Assembly: GCA_030045935.1 (NCBI GenBank)
Contig: JASIEN010000349.1
Span: 1-7,617, forward strand
Length of the DNA: 7,617 nt
Origin: Candidatus Sulfotelmatobacter sp.
Lineage (GTDB): Bacteria > Acidobacteriota > Terriglobia > Terriglobales > Acidobacteriaceae
Reading direction: 5' to 3'
Shown here in pieces: positions 1 to 6,258 of this stretch. Position numbers and translations under genes: made by a program. Numbering within the stretch: the first letter of the stretch is position 1; each line of letters starts with the position of its first letter. Under the pieces are notes generated by a model that saw only the letters and a list, made by a program, of their open reading frames with translations, searched no databases and was not told where the DNA came from.

Positions 1-44
1 GAAGGTGACGAGACTGCCGATCAGCGCAGGCTGAAGCCGGCTAA

Positions 45-617
45 TTATTGCCGGTCGATGCCCGCGAAATACTTCTCCTCCAAGATGCGGCGATGGTGCA
101 ACTCGTGTCCCGCGATGATGTAAGCCAGCGCGCGCACCGTAATTTCGTTCTTGTTGGCGACTCCACGCCGAGACCACGCGGCTTCATCGAGGTTGCGAAA
201 GAGCGATAGCGTCGCGCGCCGCACGGCAATAAAATCTTCGACAAGATCGCTCAGTGCCTGCCGGGCGAAGGCGCCATTTCGTACGTAGTCGTCCTGTTCA
301 AATCCTTCCATCGGCGTAGCATCGGCGCGGGCGATGCGCAGTGCGCGATAGGCAAAAATGCGCTCGGTATCGCAGACGTGCCCAAGAACTTCCTTGACAC
401 TCCATTTGTCTGGAGCATAGCGAAAGTCTCCATCCTCTTCATCGCGCCCGCAAAGCAATAAGACCGTTTCGCGACGCTGCTGATCGAGGGCGGCGAGAAT
501 GTCTTCTCCTTCAACAAGGGAAATATAGTGATCGTAATAAGGCGCGTACTCGCCCGGCTGAGGCCGAGCAATAGACAAACTGGGAAGGCTGACTACAGCG
601 GACTCTGACATATTCAT
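45..617 (-). CDS. DinB-family (DinB_2-like) four-helix-bundle protein
   Basis: A 190-residue protein of the DinB/YfiT superfamily, cytosolic four-helix bundles that usually bind a metal through three histidines and include thiol-dependent transferases and hydrolases. The match rests on the motif around residues 70-85 (DKWSVKEVLGHVCDTE, with H80) and the late motif GHELHHRR (residues 170-177, H171 and H175 in an HxxxH arrangement). H80, H171 and H175 are the likely metal ligands. No signal peptide or membrane segment is visible. The frame is open back to a TTG at 635, but I chose the ATG at 617 because GGAG (plus-strand 626-629) lies 8 nt ahead of it; an ATG at 611 is also possible. The gene stands alone, divergent from the bactofilin gene. 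Substrate and reaction cannot be told from sequence, and the DNA-damage induction of Bacillus DinB should not be assumed here. The family call is firm; a specific function is not. Confidence 0.9.
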   Translation of the reverse strand: MNMSESAVVSLPSLSIARPQPGEYAPYYDHYISLVEGEDILAALDQQRRETVLLLCGRDEEDGDFRYAPDKWSVKEVLGHVCDTERIFAYRALRIARADATPMEGFEQDDYVRNGAFARQALSDLVEDFIAVRRATLSLFRNLDEAAWSRRGVANKNEITVRALAYIIAGHELHHRRILEEKYFAGIDRQ

Positions 618-931
618 AGATAGTGCTCCAGACAAACCCTCTTTTGTTAGACGGACATGCCGGCGAAAAGCATCCTCTCAGCTCCTGTAGACGATTGTCA
701 CGAGAAAGTATTTTTTCGGGAAACTTTACACGGTGAAGGGCTGGAAAAGGGTTGCGAGGCGTACCGCTCGGCGGGTTTGTCAAACACAGAAGTACGTATC
801 AAGATAGGAAACTCCACTGAAAATAAAGCTTTTCCACAGCGCTCATTTTGAGACGCGGGAGTACAATTTTATTTGGTCATGCAAGTGCGGCGCATGATCC
901 CAATCCCAACAAGGAAAGGAAACTATCACCC
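618..931. other. Divergent intergenic spacer between the DinB-family gene and bactofilin
   Basis: This 314-bp stretch holds the divergent upstream regions of the DinB-family gene (minus) and bactofilin (plus). I see no RNA gene and no repeat array. Promoter-like hexamers exist (TTGTCA at 777-782 on plus, whose overlapping reverse reads TTGACA on minus at 783-778; TACAAT at 862-867 on plus), but none has a good partner at 16-18 bp, so no promoter is called. A plus-strand open frame at 657-851 (64 codons) lacks a convincing ribosome binding site and resembles nothing I recognise. A hairpin at 875-899 sits in the presumed bactofilin leader and is listed separately. Confidence 0.6.
875..899 (+). 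promoter_or_regulatory. Hairpin in the bactofilin 5' leader
   Basis: GGTCATGC (875-882) pairs with GCATGATC (892-899), giving an 8-bp stem with one G-U pair and a 9-nt loop. It ends 11 nt before the AAGGAAAGGA ribosome binding site (911-920) of the bactofilin gene. There is no U-tract, so it is not a terminator. It could be a leader structure or a DNA operator, or chance; only its position ahead of the gene argues for function. Confidence 0.35.
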
Positions 932-1468
932 ATGTGGAAGCCCACGAATCAGCCTCAGACCCCCGGTCGTCCGGGAGAGCCGGAGCGACCATCTATGCCT
1001 GGTACTAGCGCACCTGTTATGGCCAGTGAGCCAGTAGCCCCCCGTGCGGCGGCGACCACTACAACTGCCGACCAGGCCACTATCGGCAAGTCGCTCGTAA
1101 TCAAGGGCGAGGTAACCGGGTCGGAGTCGCTTTATATTGATGGCCGGGTGGAAGGCTCGATCAGCCTCGCGGGCAATCGCGTGACCATCGGGCGCAACGG
1201 CGTGGTTGCAGCCAATATCAATGCGCGCGAGATTGTGGTTCTGGGCAAAGTGCGCGGCAACCTGACGGCCAGCGACCGCGTGGATATCCGCAGCGACGGC
1301 TCGCTCACCGGCGACGTAGTGGCGGCGCGCATCTCGATTGAAGATGGCGCATATTTCAAGGGCGGCATCGACATCCGCAAAGGTGGCCAGCCCGCACAAG
1401 GCAAGCCGAACGGCGAGGAAAAGGGCATTCCCGCTTCCGAGCCGGCGGTGGTCGCGGCACGAGCTTAG
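932..1468 (+). CDS. Bactofilin family protein (polymer-forming cytoskeletal scaffold)
   Basis: A 178-residue bactofilin (DUF583 / polymer-forming cytoskeletal family). These proteins self-assemble without nucleotide into filaments or membrane-associated sheets and recruit cell-wall or polar factors. Residues 1-47 are a proline-, alanine- and threonine-rich disordered tail. Residues 48-149 form the right-handed beta-helix core, with short repeats of alternating hydrophobic residues such as TIGKSLVIKGEV, SLYIDGRVEGSI, VTIGRNGVVAANI, IVVLGKVRGNL and VDIRSDGSLTGDV. Residues 150-178 are a short polar/alanine tail. Length and architecture are typical. The frame is open from a TTG at 848, but the ATG at 932 is preferred because the purine-rich AAGGAAAGGA (911-920) lies 11 nt ahead and the extra residues would add no domain. 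The gene is monocistronic, with an intrinsic terminator 23 bp downstream. A role in cell shape or envelope remodelling is inferred from the family; the client protein is unknown because no peptidase or MurJ-type partner is co-transcribed. Confidence 0.94.
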   Translation: MWKPTNQPQTPGRPGEPERPSMPGTSAPVMASEPVAPRAAATTTTADQATIGKSLVIKGEVTGSESLYIDGRVEGSISLAGNRVTIGRNGVVAANINAREIVVLGKVRGNLTASDRVDIRSDGSLTGDVVAARISIEDGAYFKGGIDIRKGGQPAQGKPNGEEKGIPASEPAVVAARA

Positions 1469-1490
1469 TTCGAGCTTAAAGGCAATTGGC

Positions 1491-1531
1491 GGCGGCGTTC
1501 GCAGAGTATGCGAATGGCCGCCTTGTTTTTT
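1491..1531 (+). terminator. Intrinsic terminator of the bactofilin gene
   Basis: GGCGGC (1491-1496) pairs with GCCGCC (1517-1522), and inside it TTCGCA (1498-1503) pairs with TGCGAA (1509-1514) across a small asymmetric bulge, with loop GAGTA. The 12-bp GC-rich stem is followed directly by TTGTTTTTT (1523-1531). It starts 23 bp after the bactofilin stop. On the minus strand the same stem lacks a strong U-tract (AATTGCC follows), so it is mainly a plus-strand terminator. Confidence 0.88.
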
Positions 1532-1555
1532 CGTTGATATGCCTATATCAACGAA
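1530..1555. repeat. Perfect 11-bp inverted repeat between convergent genes
   Basis: TTCGTTGATAT (1530-1540) and ATATCAACGAA (1545-1555) form a perfect 11-bp stem with a GCCT loop. It begins in the U-tract of the bactofilin terminator and overlaps the TGA stop (1550-1548) of the broken minus-strand toxin gene. No T-run follows on either strand in the right place for a classical terminator: on the minus strand the hairpin is followed by a run of A. It may work with the neighbouring stem as a barrier between convergent transcripts, or be a protein-binding palindrome. Confidence 0.6.
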
Positions 1556-1896
1556 CGCGAATGCGGCTCGTGGTCACGACAACTACACGGCCCACCAAGT
1601 CAATCTCAAGCAGGCTCTGCAAACTTGAGCGCACGAATCCAATAACTGCCCCTCTTCCCGACTGAACAGGACGAAAGAGTACGATGCCGCAACGCTGGCG
1701 AGTCTCGTTTTCTAGGAGGCTGGTGACCCCCTTGTCTAAGGTCATCAGAATTCGATTCGATTTCAGAGCCGCTCGAGAACTTCGATATCGCTCGCTACTT
1801 TCAATCCTTCGCTTTCCACGGTATCCGCATCATGACCGAGGCGAGCGAGGTCATCTGCGAGCTCCCTGGGAAGGTTCTCGTCGAGTTTGAACTCAT
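1548..1896 (-). pseudogene. DUF5615 PIN-like toxin, broken by two frameshifts
   Basis: This is the remnant of a DUF5615 (COG4634) protein, a small PIN-like putative ribonuclease toxin normally paired with DUF433. The N-terminal part (frame ending in a stop at 1763-1765) contains FKLDENLPRELADDLARLGHDADTV. The C-terminal part (open to 1548) contains RILMTLDKG, GIVLFRPVQSGRGAVIGFVRSSL and the ending VVVTTSRIRVR. The conserved acidic residues of DENLP, GHDADT and LDKG all survive. The expected ATG (1896-1894) overlaps the antitoxin stop as ATGA but is one base out of frame with FKLDENLP; adding one A there would restore MKFKLDENLP. A second single-base loss near 1772-1774 shifts IEVLE out of frame with AALKSNRILMTLDKG. 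With both repaired the protein would be 116 residues, the usual family length. No ATG, GTG or TTG in the main frame lies near the domain start. It is probably an inactivated toxin; two sequencing errors are the main alternative. Confidence 0.85.
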
Positions 1897-2129
1897 TTGC
1901 TGCGGATTGGAAGAAGCCGCTCCTCGTGCGCCAGTTCAGCCGCGTACGCGAGGGCTGCATCGATGTGGGTAGGTTGCAAAGAGGGATAGCTGCGCAAAAT
2001 ATCTTTCTTGGAGGAACCTTCGGCAAGACTGTCGAGGATGACAGTGACCGGAATACGTGCACCCTTTGCATACATCTCGCCGCCGCAAACATCGGGCTTG
2101 CTCTCGAAATATTCCTGCCATGCAGTCAT
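1893..2129 (-). CDS. DUF433-family antitoxin
   Basis: A 78-residue protein of the DUF433 family (COG2442), annotated as the antitoxin of DUF433/DUF5615 toxin-antitoxin pairs. Family landmarks are present in order: PDVCGG (residues 12-17), KGARIPV (22-28), a helix-turn-helix-like segment (VTVILDSLAEGSSKKDILRSYP, 28-49), and DAALAYAAELA (57-67). The protein is complete and likely cytosolic; it should bind DNA and the partner toxin. The ATG at 2129 lies 15 nt after the murJ stop, with only a weak purine stretch (AGGG, 13 nt upstream), so translation may depend on coupling or read-through from murJ. Its TGA overlaps the ATG of the downstream toxin (ATGA), the typical arrangement of these pairs. 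The toxin is frameshifted, so the antitoxin is probably orphaned. It is intact with no internal lesion, which suggests either recent toxin decay or retention for another reason. Confidence 0.9.
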   Translation of the reverse strand: MTAWQEYFESKPDVCGGEMYAKGARIPVTVILDSLAEGSSKKDILRSYPSLQPTHIDAALAYAAELAHEERLLPIRSK

Positions 2130-2144
2130 ACGGCTATTCTATCC

Positions 2145-3776
2145 CTACGGTTCCCTTCCTGCGCCCAGAATCTCTTTGCTCTCCGCTGCTGCCACTCCTG
2201 GATAAGCGGTCTTGCGCCGGCGCAGATCATTCGGTAAGGACGAGCGCAGCAGCCACAACCCCAGTAGCGTCGCGGCCGCCCAGGTAACAGAAATCAGCGT
2301 TAGTTGTAATACGTCCGCGATCCGGCTGCCGTAACCAGACACGAACGGAGTCAGGCTGCGAGCAGCTTCCAAGCTGATGCCACCCGCGACGATTGCAGTC
2401 AGTGCTGACTTTCCTAGTTCATCCCAGCGCAGTCCTCGCAGTGAAACCAGATTGCGATAGTGCAGCAGAAAAGCCAGCGCCAACAAGTTCGCGCCGATGC
2501 CGATATCAGACGCATAGGCCAATCCGACAACTCCGCATTTGTGAAACAAAAATGAATAGACCAGCAACGAAGCGGCGGTGATGATTGTCACCGCAACCAT
2601 GGGAGTCAGTGTGTCGCCCGAAGCGTAGAAAGCACGCGCATAAAGTCCTTGCGCCGACCACAGCACCAGCGAGAGCGAGAACCAGAAGAAATACACAGCC
2701 GTGGTTTGCGTATCGGAAATTGTGAATCGTCCGCGGCGATAAACGAGGTCAATCAGCGGAACAGCGGAGGCCATCATCCATCCCGTGGCGAGGAACGATG
2801 CGGCGGCAACGCGGTACACCGAGTCGTTCACGGTCGCGGCAAATTCTTGCAGGCGCTTCTCGTTAAACAACCGCGCGAAAAAAGGCAGAGATGCTTGCCC
2901 GGTCGCCTGGCCTAAAACCGCGATGGGCACGCCGAACAGCCGCTTGGCGTAATTGAGCCGCGCGATGTCGCCAATGCCGCTCGAAGCATAGTGGCGCAGA
3001 ATCCAGTCGTCGGCGGTGACCAGCGAAACTCCCAGCATTAACGGAATCGACAGGCGCACCCACTCGAGGAATGCTGAGTTTGTAACATCAAACGATAGGC
3101 GATATCCCGTGCCGATGCGGGCCGCGCCGATCACGCTAGCCAAAAATGGGCCTACGAACGATCCCGCGAGTGCGCCGTAAGCCAGCGAGGCGATTCCGAA
3201 ATGGCGCCCGCCGATAACTCCTCCCACGATGATTCCCACGTTATAAAGCAGCGGCCCGAACGCCGGATAAAGAAAAAGACGGTGTGAGAGCAGCACCGCC
3301 GAGACGACTCCGCCGACATAGAAAAAAATCTGCGCCGGCAACAATATGCGCGTGAGATGAACTGTGAGCGCGACCTGGGCAGGTGAGAAGCCGTGGAACA
3401 TCCAGCGCACGAATTGCGGGGTAACGATTTCAGCGATGATGGTGCCGATGATCATCACTGCCGACATGACGCTAATTACAATAGAGAAGGTTCTCTCAGC
3501 ATCAGCCTCTCGCTTTTCTGCCAGAAAACGCGTGTAGATCGAAATAAAGGTGATGGAAGCGGCGCCTCCGGCCACGATGTAGTTCAGCCAGTCCGGAAGG
3601 GTAAAGGCAGCGACATAGGCATCAACCTGCTGCCCGGCTCCGAAAGCGTAAGCGATATACGCCTCGCGGACATAGCCAATAACGCGCGAGAGCATCACGG
3701 TGCCCATAAGCAGCAACGTCGCCGAAAAGGCAGTGTGCTGGTGCGAAGGCCGGAAGAAGCGCAGAAGTCTGTTCAT
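2145..3776 (-). CDS. murJ: MurJ lipid II flippase (MviN family)
   Basis: A 543-residue polytopic inner-membrane protein of the MOP/MATE-like superfamily that flips lipid II to the outer leaflet for peptidoglycan synthesis. Landmarks are SRVIGYVRE (residues 30-38, R31 and R37 matching the essential Arg18 and Arg24 of E. coli MurJ), FGAGQQVDAYVAAF (45-58, D52 matching Asp39), LNYAKRL (274-280, R279 matching Arg270), VYRRGRF (345-351) and RAFYASGDTLTPM (381-393). About 14 hydrophobic segments are visible, and the length is somewhat above the E. coli protein (511). The position matching Arg52 is Asn65, in a LNYIVAGGAASITF context that I associate with acidobacterial MurJ. The frame also opens at a GTG (3785), but the ATG at 3776 is preferred as the commoner codon; neither has a clear Shine-Dalgarno site. 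The gene lies 131 bp downstream of the spermidine-synthase-like gene and 15 nt upstream of the DUF433 gene, so co-transcription is likely. Confidence 0.95.
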   Translation of the reverse strand: MNRLLRFFRPSHQHTAFSATLLLMGTVMLSRVIGYVREAYIAYAFGAGQQVDAYVAAFTLPDWLNYIVAGGAASITFISIYTRFLAEKREADAERTFSIVISVMSAVMIIGTIIAEIVTPQFVRWMFHGFSPAQVALTVHLTRILLPAQIFFYVGGVVSAVLLSHRLFLYPAFGPLLYNVGIIVGGVIGGRHFGIASLAYGALAGSFVGPFLASVIGAARIGTGYRLSFDVTNSAFLEWVRLSIPLMLGVSLVTADDWILRHYASSGIGDIARLNYAKRLFGVPIAVLGQATGQASLPFFARLFNEKRLQEFAATVNDSVYRVAAASFLATGWMMASAVPLIDLVYRRGRFTISDTQTTAVYFFWFSLSLVLWSAQGLYARAFYASGDTLTPMVAVTIITAASLLVYSFLFHKCGVVGLAYASDIGIGANLLALAFLLHYRNLVSLRGLRWDELGKSALTAIVAGGISLEAARSLTPFVSGYGSRIADVLQLTLISVTWAAATLLGLWLLRSSLPNDLRRRKTAYPGVAAAESKEILGAGREP

Positions 3777-3784
3777 GGGCAGCA

Positions 3785-3801
3785 CGCCCGAAGACCGGGC
3801 G
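3785..3801 (-). promoter_or_regulatory. GC-rich hairpin just ahead of murJ
   Basis: CGCCCG (3785-3790) and CGGGCG (3796-3801) form a perfect 6-bp stem around a 5-nt loop. In the minus-strand transcript it ends 8 nt before the murJ ATG, where a ribosome binding site would be expected and none is seen. No U-tract follows, so it is not a terminator. It would also block use of the upstream GTG at 3785. Function is unknown. Confidence 0.35.
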
Positions 3802-3893
3802 CAACTGGAAGTAACCGGGAATCCTTCAAGAGCCTAACAGAGGGTTGATCTTATGCGGAGTTTATTGCGTGGATCGGAGCGCAAGGTTCCTTT

Positions 3894-3922
3894 ATTGGTA
3901 CTGTCGTTCATTGGTACTGTCG
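3894..3922. repeat. 16-bp tandem duplication over the stop codon of the spermidine-synthase-like gene
   Basis: ATTGGTACTGTCG occurs at 3894-3906 and again at 3910-3922, a period of 16 bp with 13 identical bases. On the minus strand this reads CGACAGTACCAATGAA followed by CGACAGTACCAATAAA. The TGA stop of the upstream gene (3910-3908) lies at the end of the first unit, so the duplicate is just outside the coding region. It looks like a replication-slippage duplication. Confidence 0.8.
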
Positions 3923-6127
3923 CCGCTGGCGCCACTGCTCGATCTTGCGCGCAGATCGCCGCACTTTGTAAAACTCGTTGATCGGTCTGTCGTCGCTGAG
4001 TGCAGGAGTCGAGGGCGACCCTGCAATCAGCGCTGTGATGGGCATCTCGCCATCGAGCACATCTTCGAACTGTCCTTCGGCCGTGGGGCTTGGCCCCCAT
4101 TCGAGCAGGTCGGAGACTGCTTTGGCCGGCAAGCGCGATGCCAGTTGGGCAGCATCGCGATCCGCCAAGGGACGGTCGCTGGCAAGAAAGTGATAGCCCC
4201 AGCCCTCGATCGAACCAAGCACACGCACATAAGGAAATGATTGCCTTACGGCGAGCGCCACAGCGGCCACATCCTCCGGGTCGCCGTAGGGCAGCCACTG
4301 TTGAAAAATGCCTCCGGGGCGGAGCCGCTGCCGCAAGACAGAATAGAAATCCTCTGAGTAGAGCAGACTGGACCCGGCAGCCGCCAATGGCGGAGGTGGG
4401 TCGATGGTGATGACGTCATACTGCTCCGGCGTGCGCTCGAGATAGCGGCGGCCATCGTCGATGACGACATGAGATAGGGGCGAGTTCAGAATCTCTGCCG
4501 CGTCGCTGTGATAAAAGCCGAACAACTTGGGCACGCTGGGCACCAGTTCAACCACCGTGACTGGAATCCCCCACGAATGCAGCGAGCGAAAGGTTGTTCC
4601 CATGCCAAAACAGATGACGAGAGCATTTTGCGGCGGACGGTCGAGAAATGCCAGCGGCAGATGCGCCATCATTTTTGTAATCGGCGTCAGCGAAGTCATG
4701 CCGAATCCATTGACCAACAACTTTCGATCCATCCCTGTTCCCGTGGCAATTACCGTGGCCGTGGAATCCCGCAGAACTAACCCTCGGTTGCGGTATAGAC
4801 CCTCGTAGTCTTTGCTCGATAGAACAATCATTGCTGCCAGGGGAACTAATAGAAATGCCGTAGCCCGTGGTGCGAAACGTGACTCCGCTCCCGGCATAAA
4901 TGCGGAAACTATGGCAACCATGAACCACGGTGCCGCGAGCAACAGCAATGCCCAGCGCTCGCTGATCCAGGGCAGGAAAAGAAAGCCAGCCACGAGCGGG
5001 CCGAGAATGCATCCCACCACGTTGACCGCGTAGGCCGTTCCTGCCCGTGCCGGATCGCCCTTGGCCCAGCGGTCCACCAGCATGGGCGTCAGAAATCCGA
5101 CCAACCCCGTGAAAGGCGCAATCCCAATGATTATTCGCATGCTGCTCCCCAGGGCAGTGGCTGGACTGGCAGTAAGAAGCGGGAACAGCGAGACCGTTGC
5201 CAGCATCGTCCAAAGCAGAGAGCTTTCGCGGTCGTGGCGCACGCTCCAGCGGCGATAGATGGCAGAACCAATAAATGTTGCAGTCAGGTAAGTGGCCAGA
5301 ATGAGCGAGAACGCATACACCACCGTACCCAGGTAGGGTGTGAACTGGCGGATCCACACCACTTCCATGCCCATACTGGTCAAGCCGGTCGCAAATAGCA
5401 GAACTAAAGGTGAGGTTATTCCTCCATTCGCGGTTATTGTTAGACCTCGTTCTTCAGCAGGGATTGCAGCTGCCGTTTCGTGCGAGCTTCGCGAGACTAG
5501 CGTGGCAATAATCGCAATTGTCAGATTGCATGCCACGCCAACTTTCAACGTCCGGTGAAAACCCAGCAACTCGATAAGCACCAATGGTAATGCGGTGCCG
5601 ATCACAGCGCCGGCTACATTGGCCATATACAGAAAACTGAAAGAGCGCGTTGTCTTTTGTGGGGCGTCGTGAAAGGTGCGCTCAATGGCCAGCATGGCCA
5701 CGGGAATCGTGGCTCCCATCAGAGCGCACCATGGAACCATGCTCAGTGCAACCCAGATTCCCGAAAAAAGGTAATACGCCGCCGATGAAGTGGACCCAAG
5801 GCGTTCCAGCAAACTATGTCCGAGATGCAACTCTGCCGGGACAAGGATGCCGGAAGCGGCGATCAGCAACTCCGTAGTGGCATAAAGGCGAAGCGCAGGA
5901 AAGTGTACTTTTTCTCCATGGCGCCGAATCCATGCCCCGCCCGCCCACGAGCCAAAACCTAGTCCGGCCATGAACACCGACAGCACGATCGAAACCATGG
6001 CTGTAGTGACCCCAAACTGCGCCATGGACAATCGCAACCAGACCAGTTCGTAGAGAATCGAGCAGAACCCGGAAAGAAAGAAGAAGAGAAAGTACCAACC
6101 CATGGAAAACGCTTTTGTTTGTCTCAT
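3908..6127 (-). CDS. Fused multi-pass membrane protein / spermidine-synthase-like domain
   Basis: A 739-residue protein with an N-terminal membrane half (about residues 9-445, hydrophobic segments beginning GWYFLFFFLSGFCSILYELVW) and a C-terminal Rossmann-fold domain of the polyamine-synthase/SAM-binding type (about 455-725). The C-terminal half shows KLLVNGFGMTSL, a nucleotide-binding loop FGMGTTF (507-513), the acidic strand end VVELV (525-529), IDDGRRYL (556-563) and IDPPPP (575-580). This is the layout often called fused MFS/spermidine synthase. The canonical GGGDG loop and DSxDP catalytic motif of true aminopropyltransferases are replaced by GMGTT and DPPPP, so spermidine synthesis is doubtful; an undefined SAM-dependent or nucleotide-binding role at the membrane is safer. 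The frame extends to a TTG at 6181. I chose the ATG at 6127, with 6103 also possible, because no start has a clear ribosome binding site. It is the first gene of the minus-strand group that continues into murJ. Confidence 0.84.
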   Translation of the reverse strand: MRQTKAFSMGWYFLFFFLSGFCSILYELVWLRLSMAQFGVTTAMVSIVLSVFMAGLGFGSWAGGAWIRRHGEKVHFPALRLYATTELLIAASGILVPAELHLGHSLLERLGSTSSAAYYLFSGIWVALSMVPWCALMGATIPVAMLAIERTFHDAPQKTTRSFSFLYMANVAGAVIGTALPLVLIELLGFHRTLKVGVACNLTIAIIATLVSRSSHETAAAIPAEERGLTITANGGITSPLVLLFATGLTSMGMEVVWIRQFTPYLGTVVYAFSLILATYLTATFIGSAIYRRWSVRHDRESSLLWTMLATVSLFPLLTASPATALGSSMRIIIGIAPFTGLVGFLTPMLVDRWAKGDPARAGTAYAVNVVGCILGPLVAGFLFLPWISERWALLLLAAPWFMVAIVSAFMPGAESRFAPRATAFLLVPLAAMIVLSSKDYEGLYRNRGLVLRDSTATVIATGTGMDRKLLVNGFGMTSLTPITKMMAHLPLAFLDRPPQNALVICFGMGTTFRSLHSWGIPVTVVELVPSVPKLFGFYHSDAAEILNSPLSHVVIDDGRRYLERTPEQYDVITIDPPPPLAAAGSSLLYSEDFYSVLRQRLRPGGIFQQWLPYGDPEDVAAVALAVRQSFPYVRVLGSIEGWGYHFLASDRPLADRDAAQLASRLPAKAVSDLLEWGPSPTAEGQFEDVLDGEMPITALIAGSPSTPALSDDRPINEFYKVRRSARKIEQWRQRRQYQ

Positions 6128-6258
6128 CGAGTCGGTAGCACACAACGTGGAACTCAGAAAACAGGCCTCCCTATCGTGCAAAGTTAATCTTGATGCGGTT
6201 GATCTCGCTCTCTAATGAATAGCATAGAAACCACTTGCGGGATGACGTGCGATTGACC

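Noticed and set aside
1..34. Possible C-terminal end of a plus-strand gene entering from the left (frame ending at TGA 32-34)
   Set aside because: Only ten codons are visible, which is too little to separate a real gene end from chance.
36..55. Short inverted repeat (CCGGC/GCCGG) spanning the DinB-family stop codon
   Set aside because: The 5-6 bp stem is not followed by a T-run on either strand, so a terminator call is not supported.
777..806. TTGTCA hexamer as a possible bactofilin promoter
   Set aside because: No -10 hexamer with more than about half matches at 16-19 bp; the same bases also read TTGACA on the other strand without a partner.
830..838. TTTTCCACA, close to a DnaA box
   Set aside because: A single one-mismatch copy with no cluster, no AT-rich unwinding region and no origin genes nearby.
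657..851. Plus-strand 64-codon open frame between the DinB-family gene and bactofilin
   Set aside because: No clear ribosome binding site, no recognisable domain and mixed composition; it looks like a chance open frame in an intergenic region.
1684..1890. Plus-strand open frame opposite the broken toxin gene
   Set aside because: It is antisense to clear DUF5615 coding remnants, lacks a domain, and is explained by the toxin codons on the other strand.
4548..5357. Long minus-strand open frame (269 codons) inside the fused membrane protein gene
   Set aside because: It is an out-of-frame shadow of the membrane/spermidine-synthase-like gene, whose hydrophobic helices and SAM-loop motifs make that frame the real one.
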